From contig JAITCT010000221.1 of the NCBI GenBank assembly GCA_031282925.1, positions 1-9,325 on the forward strand: a stretch of DNA of 9,325 nucleotides, written 5' to 3'. The DNA comes from Dysgonamonadaceae bacterium (GTDB lineage: Bacteria > Bacteroidota > Bacteroidia > Bacteroidales > Azobacteroidaceae). Both the position numbers and the translations under genes were made by a program. Position 1 is the stretch's first letter; each line of letters begins with the position of its first letter. The notes under the pieces were generated by a model that saw only the letters and a program-made list of their open reading frames with translations, was not told the DNA's origin and did no database searches. Shown one piece after another: positions 1-6,168 of the stretch.

Positions 1-16
1 AGGGCAAACGCATCTT

Positions 17-1594
17 ATGAATTATATGATACACAAATTCGATTTCCTCGTCATCGGCTCCGGCATTGCCGGAATGAGTTATGCGCTGAAAGTGGCCGAT
101 AAAGGGCGTGTTGCACTCCTTGCCAAGACGACTTTGGAAGAGGCCAATACTTTTTATGCGCAAGGTGGAATTGCATCGGTTACTCTTCCGTGGGACGATT
201 TTGAAAAGCATGTTCGGGATACGTTGATTGCCGGTGATGGAATATGCGACAGGCAAGTTGTGGAAAAGGTTGTCATGGAAGCTCCCCGGCAAATCAAGGA
301 ACTGATTCGATGGGGCGTGGATTTCGACAAAGACAAGGAAGGCGCATTTGATTTACACAAAGAAGGCGGCCATTCCGAATTTCGCATCCTGCATCATAAA
401 GATAATACGGGACAGGAAATTCAGAAAAGTCTGATTAACGCCGTGAAACATCATCCGAACATTACCGTTTTTCACCACCACTTTGCCATTGAGATACTTA
501 CGCAACATCATCTGGGAATAAAAGTAACCAAAGACACGCCCGATATCGAATGTTACGGCGCTTATGCATTGGACGAAAAAACAAATGAAATCCATACTTT
601 CCTGTCCAAAGTTACCATGATTTGTACCGGGGGAATAGGGAATATTTACCAAACGACAACCAATCCGATTGTCGCCACAGGCGACGGAATCGCTATGGTT
701 TACCGCGCCAAAGGTTTGGTCAAAGATATGGAATTTGTGCAATTCCATCCGACTGCTTTGTACAATCCGATAGAACGGCCTTCTTTCCTGATTACGGAAG
801 CCATGCGCGGTTACGGAGGTATTTTGAAAACGCACAGCGGCAAAGAATTTATGCAGAAATACGATGCTCGCGGCTCACTGGCGCCGCGCGATATTGTGGC
901 GCGCGCCATTGACAACGAAATGAAAAGCAGCGGAAGCGACTTTGTGTATTTGGATGTAACGCACAAAAACGCCGAAGAAACCAAAAATCAATATCCGACT
1001 ATTTACGAAAAATGTATGAGTGAGGGCATTGACATCACGAAAGATTACATTCCGGTAGCTCCGGCGGCGCACTATCTTTGCGGGGGAATCGTGGTAGATA
1101 CGGACGCACGGACTACGATTAACCGTTTGTATGCCGCCGGCGAATGTTCGCGCACGGGGCTGCACGGAGCCAATCGTCTGGCGTCCAACTCCCTGATTGA
1201 AGCGATTGTATATGCCGATGCTGCAGCCAAACATTCGCTTGCCCACCTGCACGAATATTCGTTCAACGACCGCATTCCCGTCTGGAACGACAAAGGAACT
1301 TCCCTGACCGAAGAAATGGTATTAATCACTCAAAGCGCCAAAGAAGTCGGTTCGATTATGAGCAACTACGTCGGGATTGTCCGTTCCAACTTGCGTTTGG
1401 AACGTGCTTTTGAACGTTTGGAAATTATTTATCGTGAAACTGAAAACCTCTTTATCCGTTCTACGGTTTCAAAAGATATTTGCGAATTGCGTAATATTGT
1501 GAATGTCGGTTATTTGGTTATCAAGCAAGCGATGGAGAGGAAAGAAAGCAGGGGATTGCATTATACGATTGATTATCCTCGAAAAAACTCTTAA
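17..1594 (+). CDS. nadB: L-aspartate oxidase (quinolinate synthase subunit B)
   Basis: This FAD flavoenzyme oxidises L-aspartate to iminoaspartate, the first step of de novo NAD synthesis, and passes the product to NadA. It acts in the cytosol. The 525 residues are close to the family's usual length. Visible are the FAD dinucleotide motif GSGIAG (residues 14-19), YAQGGIA (47-53), HKEGGHSEFRILHH (114-127), FVQFHPT (240-246), TEAMRGYGG (260-268), HYLCGG (352-357) and GLHGANRLASNSL (381-393). E121, H244, R291, H352 and R387 fall where the E. coli active-site residues lie. The C-terminal helical domain is complete. Translation could start at 17 or at the second ATG at 26 (MIHKFDFLVIG), which fits the family better; neither has a strong ribosome binding site. 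Fumarate is the likely anaerobic electron acceptor and oxygen gives peroxide (family knowledge). The next gene, rubrerythrin, converges on it. Confidence 0.97.
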   Translation: MNYMIHKFDFLVIGSGIAGMSYALKVADKGRVALLAKTTLEEANTFYAQGGIASVTLPWDDFEKHVRDTLIAGDGICDRQVVEKVVMEAPRQIKELIRWGVDFDKDKEGAFDLHKEGGHSEFRILHHKDNTGQEIQKSLINAVKHHPNITVFHHHFAIEILTQHHLGIKVTKDTPDIECYGAYALDEKTNEIHTFLSKVTMICTGGIGNIYQTTTNPIVATGDGIAMVYRAKGLVKDMEFVQFHPTALYNPIERPSFLITEAMRGYGGILKTHSGKEFMQKYDARGSLAPRDIVARAIDNEMKSSGSDFVYLDVTHKNAEETKNQYPTIYEKCMSEGIDITKDYIPVAPAAHYLCGGIVVDTDARTTINRLYAAGECSRTGLHGANRLASNSLIEAIVYADAAAKHSLAHLHEYSFNDRIPVWNDKGTSLTEEMVLITQSAKEVGSIMSNYVGIVRSNLRLERAFERLEIIYRETENLFIRSTVSKDICELRNIVNVGYLVIKQAMERKESRGLHYTIDYPRKNS

Positions 1595-1595
1595 A

Positions 1596-1647
1596 CACGA
1601 AGTTTCACGAAATTTTAACTCTCGTTACTCCGTGAAACTCCGCGTAA
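1596..1647. repeat. Inverted repeat built from 10-bp direct repeats, possible terminator
   Basis: The intergenic gap between convergent genes holds CACGAAGTTT followed directly by CACGAAATTT (1596-1615), and on the other side CTCCGTGAAA followed by CTCCGCGTAA (1628-1647). The two sides are complementary: AGTTTCACG (1601-1609) pairs perfectly with CGTGAAACT (1631-1639). With two mismatches the arms extend to about 15 bp around a 21-nt loop. Going leftward, a T6 run follows about ten bases past the stem, so it may weakly terminate the rubrerythrin transcript. No T tract follows rightward. The 10-bp period with mirrored arms also suggests an interspersed repeat of the genome. Confidence 0.6.
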
Positions 1648-1650
1648 AAA

Positions 1651-2232
1651 TCAATAATTAGTTTTCCGCAACTCAAAATAAGCTTTTGGATGCAAACAAG
1701 CCGGACAAGTTTCGGGAGCATTTGCTCCTGTGTGTACATAACCGCAATTCCGGCACTGCCATTCAACTTCCGTTTCTTTTTTGAACGCAGAACCGTCAGA
1801 CAGGTTGGCCAATAATTTCCGGTAGCGGATTTCATGTTGCATTTCTACTTTGCCAATCATTTTGAAAGCTGTAGCCACCTGCGGAAACTCTTCCTCACGG
1901 GCAACTTTTTCAAATTCGGGATATAAAGTATCCCATTCTTCATTTTCGCCGGCTGCCGCCGCTTCAAGATTTTCCTCCGTTGTACCGATAATTCCCGCAG
2001 GATAGCTTGCCGTAATCTCTACCATGCCGCCTTCCAAAAATTTGAAGAAGCGTTTTGCATGTTCTTTTTCCTGTTCAGCCGTTTCGAGGAATATTCCCGC
2101 AATTTGTTCATAACCCTCCTTTTTTGCCACACTTGCAAAAAAGGTGTAGCGCGTTCTTGCCTGGCTTTCACCGGCAAATGCTTTCAACAAATTCTGTTCT
2201 GTCTTTGTTCCTTTAATACTTTTTTCTGCCAT
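1651..2232 (-). CDS. rbr: Rubrerythrin
   Basis: Rubrerythrin is a cytosolic non-haem iron peroxidase that reduces hydrogen peroxide to water in anaerobes and takes electrons from rubredoxin or NADH-dependent partners. The 193 residues match the classical family. The N-terminal ferritin-like four-helix domain carries the diiron ligands: E22 in FAGESQARTRY, E55-x-x-H58 in TAEQEKEHAKRF, a glutamate cluster at 97-99, and E130-x-x-H133 in KVEMQHEIRY. The C-terminal rubredoxin domain has C160-x-x-C163 and C176-x-x-C179, an iron site with 12 residues between the cysteine pairs. Both domains are intact, so an active enzyme is expected. It is transcribed leftward from its own promoter about 50 bases upstream and converges on nadB, a possible peroxide source. 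I am very sure of the family; the symbol follows common usage. Confidence 0.97.
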   Translation of the reverse strand: MAEKSIKGTKTEQNLLKAFAGESQARTRYTFFASVAKKEGYEQIAGIFLETAEQEKEHAKRFFKFLEGGMVEITASYPAGIIGTTEENLEAAAAGENEEWDTLYPEFEKVAREEEFPQVATAFKMIGKVEMQHEIRYRKLLANLSDGSAFKKETEVEWQCRNCGYVHTGANAPETCPACLHPKAYFELRKTNY

Positions 2233-2284
2233 AATTTTAAAATTTAGAAGTTAATTAAAATAAGCTATTTATACTGTTAAGTTG

Positions 2285-2316
2285 CAAATATAGGTGTTTT
2301 TCAGCAACAAACCAAT
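2285..2316 (-). promoter_or_regulatory. Bacteroidetes-type promoter of rubrerythrin
   Basis: Read leftward, TATATTTG (2292 to 2285) is an exact match to the -7 consensus TAnnTTTG. ATTG (2316 to 2313) lies 20 bases further upstream, about where the -33 TTTG box is expected. The resulting leader to the ATG at 2232 would be about 45 nt. The -7 match is seen directly; the -33 assignment is weaker, and a TTTG at 2308-2311 is the alternative with a shorter spacer. Confidence 0.55.
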
Positions 2317-2359
2317 CATTTTTTTCTATAATCCCATTGAAATTTTCAATATATGGATT

Positions 2360-3130
2360 TTACAGCCCAAACAACCTTCGGGCATTACCGGTAGTCTTTT
2401 CAGCGACGGTTTCAAGAGGAAGGCCGTAAACTTCCGCCAGTTTCCCGGCAATATGGGGCAAATAAGCCGGTTCATTCCGCTTTCCCCTGTGCGGAACCGG
2501 GGTAAGATAAGGTGCATCCGTTTCCAAAAGAATGCGCTCTATGGGAAATAGAGCCAGATAATCCCGAAAGGCAGCATTTTTATAGGTAATAATGCCGTTA
2601 ATACCAATCATAAAGTTCTGCAAACGGGCAATTTCTTCCAATTCCTCGCACGAACCGCCGAAACTGTGAAAAACACCCCGCAATTTGTCAGCACCAACCT
2701 TACGGATACTCTCAAAAACTTCAGGAAAAGCCTTGCGGGTATGAATGGCGACCGGTAAATCCCTTTCAATACTCCATCCTAATTGCATCTCAAACGCTTC
2801 GACCTGTTCTTTCAAAAAAGTTTTGTCCCAATATAAATCTATGCCGATTTCGCCAACGGCAATGTATTTCCTTTTCCCGAACAGGCTTTCAACAGTTGCC
2901 AGCTCTTTTTGGAAATTCCGGTTGACGCTTGTCGGATGCAGCCCCATCATCGGATAACATTGTCCGGGATATTGGTTGCTCAAAGTATGCAAACGGTCGA
3001 CGGATGCAAGGTCTATATTGGGAAGACAAAATAGGGTTACTCCCGTTGCCGTTGCGTTTCGAATAACTTCACGAATATCGGAATCGAATTCTTCCAAAAA
3101 TATGTGGGTGTGCGTATCAACAAAATACAT
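2360..3130 (-). CDS. TatD-family metal-dependent hydrolase (putative DNase)
   Basis: This is a TIM-barrel amidohydrolase of the TatD/YcfH group. Members bind two divalent metals and some are 3'-5' exonucleases or D-aminoacyl-tRNA deacylases; the substrate here cannot be told. All the metal ligands of the group are present: HTH (H7, H9), E94 in AVGEIGID, H130 in AIHTR, H155 in GVFHSFGG and D205 in LLETDAPYL. GLHP (63-66) and the C-terminal NARRLFGL are also typical. The 256 residues are normal for the family. The ATG at 3130 lies directly against the stop codon of the upstream unknown gene (no spacer), so the two are probably translationally coupled in one operon that begins with the isoprenyl synthase. 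TatD proteins are cytosolic. The family is certain, the cellular role is not. Confidence 0.95.
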   Translation of the reverse strand: MYFVDTHTHIFLEEFDSDIREVIRNATATGVTLFCLPNIDLASVDRLHTLSNQYPGQCYPMMGLHPTSVNRNFQKELATVESLFGKRKYIAVGEIGIDLYWDKTFLKEQVEAFEMQLGWSIERDLPVAIHTRKAFPEVFESIRKVGADKLRGVFHSFGGSCEELEEIARLQNFMIGINGIITYKNAAFRDYLALFPIERILLETDAPYLTPVPHRGKRNEPAYLPHIAGKLAEVYGLPLETVAEKTTGNARRLFGL

Positions 3131-3823
3131 CTAAATCAAATCTTTCGGGTAAGAATAGTTAACTCTATAAGCCTGATAAATTTCCGACAGTTCCTGAGGC
3201 GGCAGGTCTCCGTATTTTTCTTCCACCCGCGACCAGATATCCCGAATCATACTTTCGGATTTTTTCTGCATTTCATATAAAGCGGCTTGTTGGCGAACCA
3301 CGTTTTGCCGGTATATTTTGGTACTGTGAACGCTTTCCGCAAACAATTCGTAATGCACTCTTACCTTGGCTATTGCAGGATTATACAAAGGATAACCTCC
3401 GCGGGACATGCGCTTGGCTTCGCCTTGTATGATTTTTTCTCCCCAACGGAGAACCGCTTCTTCGGTCAATAAATCGGGCAACACCGTTTCTTCGCCGTTT
3501 TCAAATCCGTAATCGTTTAAAGCTTCGATCTTTATTTCATTCCGGATGGCGGTTAATTGCAAGACTTGAATAAAATGGGAAACATACATTTGAGCATTCT
3601 TAAATAATTCGGTGTAGTCCGCTTGCGATTTGGCAAAATCTTTCATGGCCTGGTTCAGAACAAACCGCACACCTTCGTAAGAAGTTACAAAAAGGCGTAA
3701 TTCTTCCACTTCATCCATTGCTAATATCATTTCCTGATCTTCATTCAGTTCCTCGCGGTCAATCGCCGCTTGGAGCGCTTTGATTCTACCTTCATCTGTT
3801 TCAGGTACTCTTTTTATATACAT
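3131..3823 (-). CDS. Conserved-looking protein of unknown function, mostly helical
   Basis: I do not recognise a named family. The 230 residues are rich in Glu, Gln, Lys and Tyr and have no signal peptide, membrane segment or cysteine pattern, so a soluble, mostly alpha-helical protein is likely. An acidic N-terminal helix (about 10-50) is followed by a long helix around 68-102. A more ordered block comes next, with LPDLLTEEAVLRWGEKI (115-131) and the Gly/Tyr/Pro stretch RGGYPLYNP (141-149). A further long helix runs about 150-200 and the tail is Tyr-rich. Two segments, YTELFKNAQMYVSHF (70-84) and HYELFAESVHSTKIY (157-171), resemble each other and may mark an internal duplication. It starts 11 bases after the isoprenyl synthase and ends exactly where TatD begins, which places it firmly in that operon. 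Intact length and clean frame argue for a real, expressed gene. Confidence 0.85.
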   Translation of the reverse strand: MYIKRVPETDEGRIKALQAAIDREELNEDQEMILAMDEVEELRLFVTSYEGVRFVLNQAMKDFAKSQADYTELFKNAQMYVSHFIQVLQLTAIRNEIKIEALNDYGFENGEETVLPDLLTEEAVLRWGEKIIQGEAKRMSRGGYPLYNPAIAKVRVHYELFAESVHSTKIYRQNVVRQQAALYEMQKKSESMIRDIWSRVEEKYGDLPPQELSEIYQAYRVNYSYPKDLI

Positions 3824-3834
3824 AATTCAACCCG

Positions 3835-4806
3835 TTAAAATTCTCTTTTTATTAATTTTTCAGCAATATTTTTCAATACTGTTTTCTTGCTTTCATCTAC
3901 CGCAACCGCTTGCAAGGCCGTCAAAGCCTTTTCGTAAAAAATCCGTATGGTTTCGCCGGCTTTTTCGGGAACGGCCAATTTATCATACAAACCACGCACC
4001 GCAACAATTTTTTCTTCCAGTCGATCATGGCAGGCAAGCCATCCAAGGAGTTCCTTTTTATCTGTTGTATTCGCACTGTTCAAGGCGTTAATCAACAAAT
4101 AAGTTTTTTTATTACATAAAATATCCCCGCCTGTATTTTTTCCGAAAACATCGGGATTTCCGTAAACATCCAGCAAATCGTCTTTAATTTGGAACGCAAT
4201 ACCCAAATAAATACCGAAATCATAAAGATTTTGCCCGTCCGTTTCGTCCGCGCCACCGATAATAGCCCCGCTCCGGAAGCAAGCGCCAAGCATAACAGCC
4301 GTTTTCAGGCGAATCATTTCGATATATTCCTGTTCGGAAACATCCTGTCGGCGCTCAAATTCCATATCGTATTGCTGGCCTTCGCAAATTTCAATTGCCG
4401 TCCGGGAAAACAAATCCAACAACGGCTTTAAATTCCCGGCAAGTGATTTTGCCATATAAATATAAGAAAGAATCAACATTGCGTCGCCGGAAAGAATGGC
4501 TGTATTTTCGTTCCATTTTTTGTGAACCGCCGGTTGTCCCCTCCGCAGCTCCGCTTTATCCATTACATCATCGTGTATCAGCGTAAAATTGTGGAAAATT
4601 TCCCAGGCCAAAGCCGGACAAATGGCCGCATCAACATCATCCCGATATAAATTACAAGCCAAAAGCGTAAAAGCAGGACGAAGTTTTTTTCCTTTCGAAG
4701 TCAGCAAATAAGCAATCGGCTCATACAAACCGGCAGGTGTTTCAGGATATTGTATCGCTTGAATTTCCCGATTAATAATTTCCAAAGTGTCTTGAAGACT
4801 CAACAT
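3835..4806 (-). CDS. Trans-isoprenyl diphosphate synthase (polyprenyl synthetase family)
   Basis: This enzyme condenses isopentenyl diphosphate with an allylic diphosphate to make a linear isoprenoid, for example for menaquinone side chains. The protein, 323 residues from the ATG at 4806, has the IPP-binding GKKLRP (39-44), the first aspartate-rich motif IHDDVMDKAELRRG (77-90) with D79, D80 and D83, GQQYDMEF (143-150), and the second motif QIKDDLLD (206-213). The first motif lacks the two-residue insertion of bacterial farnesyl synthases. Five residues before it stands Phe, a position where bulky residues limit chain length in known short-chain enzymes; a C15-C20 product is therefore an inference. 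The frame is open up to 4890, but the promoter box at 4848-4855 lies inside that extension and MLSLQDTLEII resembles a normal N-terminus. It is the first gene of a three-gene leftward operon. Confidence 0.94.
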   Translation of the reverse strand: MLSLQDTLEIINREIQAIQYPETPAGLYEPIAYLLTSKGKKLRPAFTLLACNLYRDDVDAAICPALAWEIFHNFTLIHDDVMDKAELRRGQPAVHKKWNENTAILSGDAMLILSYIYMAKSLAGNLKPLLDLFSRTAIEICEGQQYDMEFERRQDVSEQEYIEMIRLKTAVMLGACFRSGAIIGGADETDGQNLYDFGIYLGIAFQIKDDLLDVYGNPDVFGKNTGGDILCNKKTYLLINALNSANTTDKKELLGWLACHDRLEEKIVAVRGLYDKLAVPEKAGETIRIFYEKALTALQAVAVDESKKTVLKNIAEKLIKREF

Positions 4807-4847
4807 ATTTTTCTTTATCCTTAATTTTTGACTTACTAATGATTTGA

Positions 4848-4855
4848 CAAAAGTA
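4848..4855 (-). promoter_or_regulatory. -7 box of the isoprenyl synthase operon
   Basis: Read leftward this is TACTTTTG, an exact TAnnTTTG match. It would give a leader of about 35 nt before the ATG at 4806. The expected -33 position falls in a T/A run without a clear TTTG, so only half of the promoter is convincing. The box supports the shorter start of the downstream gene. Confidence 0.5.
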
Positions 4856-4864
4856 ATTGATTTT

Positions 4865-4895
4865 TTTGTATTTTTAAAAAACATCAACACATTTG
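4865..4895 (+). promoter_or_regulatory. Possible rightward Bacteroidetes promoter
   Basis: TTTG (4865-4868) and CACATTTG (4888-4895, seven of the eight... with the TA position as CA) are separated by 19 bases, the spacing expected between -33 and -7 boxes in this phylum. Transcription would begin near 4900 and run into the hairpin with T7 tract ending at 4987. It overlaps the leftward operon promoter, so the two would be divergent and might interfere. The AT-rich context makes chance matches possible. Confidence 0.35.
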
Positions 4896-4899
4896 TTCC

Positions 4900-4987
4900 A
4901 TCGGAGTGTTTCCGAGTGCAATTAAAATGTTTTTAAGAAACTGTTTTGAATTAACAAACCCGTTGAAATTTGGTTAATTCTTTTTTT
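4900..4987 (+). ncRNA. Candidate small RNA in the gene-free gap
   Basis: Between the possible promoter and the hairpin terminator lies a segment of about 87 bases with no worthwhile reading frame. It would start with a 5-bp hairpin TCGGA/TCCGA (4901-4905 with 4911-4915, loop GTGTT), continue with an AT-rich single-stranded stretch (4916-4947), and end in the terminator stem. This layout, two hairpins around an unstructured linker, is common in bacterial small RNAs. No known RNA family is recognised. It could instead be a leader, or a read-through barrier protecting the leftward operon from the accessory region. This is an inference from structure only. Confidence 0.3.
4948..4987 (+). terminator. 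Rho-independent-type terminator without an upstream gene
   Basis: GAATTAAC (4948-4955) pairs perfectly with GTTAATTC (4973-4980). AAA/TTT (4956-4958 with 4969-4971) lengthens the stem past a single bulged G, leaving a 10-nt loop. TTTTTTT (4981-4987) follows immediately. The stem is AT-rich and therefore weak, but the geometry is right for rightward transcription. No rightward gene precedes it, so it either ends a small RNA or insulates the region. Confidence 0.5.
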
Positions 4988-5010
4988 GAGGTGCTATTTT
5001 TTATTACCAT

Positions 5011-5046
5011 TCAATCCCATTAGGGATTAAAGCCCGGTAGAAAGAT
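5011..5046. repeat. Hairpin plus CGGTAGAAAG, interspersed-repeat-like element
   Basis: AATCCC (5013-5018) and GGGATT (5023-5028) form a 6-bp stem with loop ATTA. They are followed by TAAAGCCCGGTAGAAAG. I associate short hairpins with a nearby GGTAGAAA tail with dispersed intergenic repeats of Bacteroidetes genomes, and GTAG tetranucleotides beside hairpins are the mark of REP-type elements mobilised by RAYT transposases. Only one copy is in the window, so repetition cannot be shown here. It lies right at the left edge of the accessory region. Confidence 0.4.
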
Positions 5047-5109
5047 TGATTCCCCGTACAGCAGCACCCCGCATGACGTTCGTATTGTGCACTGCTCAAG
5101 CCGAGTTAC

Positions 5110-5519
5110 GTGTCCGTCTGTCTGTTGAGCGAACCGGACGCCGGCAGCCGGATGAGCCGGATCACCGGCGTTACCTTTGCCTTTGCCGGCATCTGTTTTG
5201 TGGTAAAGGTACGGTACAGCCGGCTGAAGGCGATCACGGTCATCCCGGACGCATGCACGGTACTCTGTTTCTGTCTTCACGGGCGGATGCATATTCCCGC
5301 TGACTTCGCTCCGGTGATAATTGCCGCCGTTCGGGGCTTATCATCTACTGTCCCGGCCGAACGGTCGGTGAACGTCAGGAGCTGGAAACGCAGATCTCCC
5401 GCTGCCGGCAGCGCATCCGTCAAAGCCGGAGGGAGGCAACGCGCCTGCAGCATGAGCAGGCATTCATGGAACCGGAAGAGAAATATAAACAAATAAAAGA
5501 AGATGAAATGCAAAATTAA
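5110..5519 (+). pseudogene. Frameshifted accessory gene, unknown function
   Basis: Two open stretches join into one plausible protein. The first (GTG at 5110 or ATG at 5152) contains a hydrophobic segment, VTFAFAGICFVVKV, then VIPDACTVLC and MHIPADFAPVIIAAVRG. The second, one frame over, continues LIIYCPGRTVGERQELETQI and a charged, coiled-coil-like tail ending EDEMQN at 5517-5519. They meet at GGGG (5333-5336); one more G would give RGLIIY in a single frame. The second part has no start codon of its own before 5469. The end overlaps the start of the next gene by 17 bases, which suggests a former operon. GC content is visibly higher than in the housekeeping genes. I do not recognise the family. 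The join is inferred, and a genuine frameshifting event cannot be excluded. Confidence 0.5.
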
Positions 5520-5929
5520 AAAAGAGGAAGATGAAATCAGCGTAAAAGTTGATTCTTTTGAAAAGGCCTGCGACTGTCTTTACAGTAACGGGACAGATTA
5601 CAGTAATGGCGGTTATGCGGATGTCACTGTCCATTCCAAACACCACAGGGCAATAAGCGCTCTTAACAAATTAATAACCGTTGCGGAAGCCCGGAACAGG
5701 GCAGACGGCTCTGTTCCGGATTTTTCAGACAGTAACCGGTGGAAACATTACCCGTTATTTGTCCCGGACGGCGAGACTGCGAACTTCACCTGTGCGGATT
5801 CGTATTTCGCGGCTTCGAATATATATATATACGGATATTGGCTGTCGCCTCTGTTTCAAAACGCAGGAACGCGCCAAACGGTTCGGCAGGCAGTTTACTG
5901 ACCTCCGGAATGACTTTCCGTGCTTTTAA
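5503..5929 (+). pseudogene. Phage/element-type GSRLCFKT-family protein, frame broken at an AT repeat
   Basis: The ATG at 5503 opens a frame containing ALNKLITVAEARNRADGSVP and SNRWKHYPLFV, then runs into (AT)6A at 5819-5831 and ends early at 5901. The neighbouring frame continues the same protein with YTDIGCRLCFKTQERAKRFG and QFTDLRNDF, stopping at 5927-5929. I recognise this layout (a KLIT-AEA-N-ADG-VPDF stretch, a YYPLF-like core, then G-S-RLCFKT and a short helix) from uncharacterised proteins common in Bacteroides phages and integrated elements; their function is unknown to me. Adding one AT unit, or losing two, restores a single frame of about 142 residues. As it stands the product is 132 residues with a wrong C-terminus. 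The start overlaps the preceding gene's end. Confidence 0.7.
5819..5831 (+). repeat. Dinucleotide repeat (AT)6A inside a gene
   Basis: Thirteen bases of perfect AT alternation coincide exactly with the point where the conserved protein changes frame. Changes of one repeat unit move the reading frame, so the tract could act as a slippage switch or simply mark where the gene broke. Confidence 0.85.
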
Positions 5930-5961
5930 ATCATAACATTTTTAATAACAGAGAATTCACT

Positions 5962-6168
5962 ATGATACGGTTTGACCATACGACAGTCCCGGAGACTGAA
6001 AGGGGATATAAAGATATTAAACAGGCCTGTTTCCATGGCAGTTCCCACAGCCGGCTTTTCGGCAATCCGGAAGATATGAATGCCTTCAAATGGGGATGTA
6101 TCCAAAAATATAAAGACGATATGGAGGAGTTCGGGAAAGAGGAATATAAAAAGTTCAAGGGGGAATAA
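5962..6168 (+). CDS. Small acidic protein of unknown function
   Basis: The frame from the ATG at 5962 gives 68 residues, MIRFDHTTVPETERGYKDIK at the start and KDDMEEFGKEEYKKFKGE at the end. It has no membrane segment and only one Cys in the N-terminal half, with a His/Ser-rich middle (CFHGSSHSRLFG, 32-43 roughly). The charged, helical C-terminus is typical of small soluble accessory proteins of phages. The frame is open 42 bases further up to a GTG at 5920, but ATG is the better start. Its TAA overlaps the ATG of the next gene by one base (TAATG at 6166-6170), a sign of translational coupling. No family is recognised. Confidence 0.6.
   Translation: MIRFDHTTVPETERGYKDIKQACFHGSSHSRLFGNPEDMNAFKWGCIQKYKDDMEEFGKEEYKKFKGE

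Noticed and set aside
2336..2350. ATTGAA/TTCAAT hairpin after the TatD gene as terminator
   Set aside because: The stem is 6 bp and AT-rich with a 3-nt loop, and no T tract follows in the leftward direction.
4807..4890. Longer N-terminus of the isoprenyl synthase starting at 4890
   Set aside because: The extra 28 residues are Lys/Phe-rich, unlike the family, and the TACTTTTG promoter box lies inside them.
5172..5179. TACCTTTG, exact match to the -7 consensus
   Set aside because: It lies inside a likely coding stretch with no -33 box at the proper distance.
5020..5292. Leftward frame of 90 residues, and a 45-residue leftward frame at 5106-5243
   Set aside because: They lie antisense to the better-supported rightward gene, have no recognisable motif, and oppose the direction of all the accessory genes.
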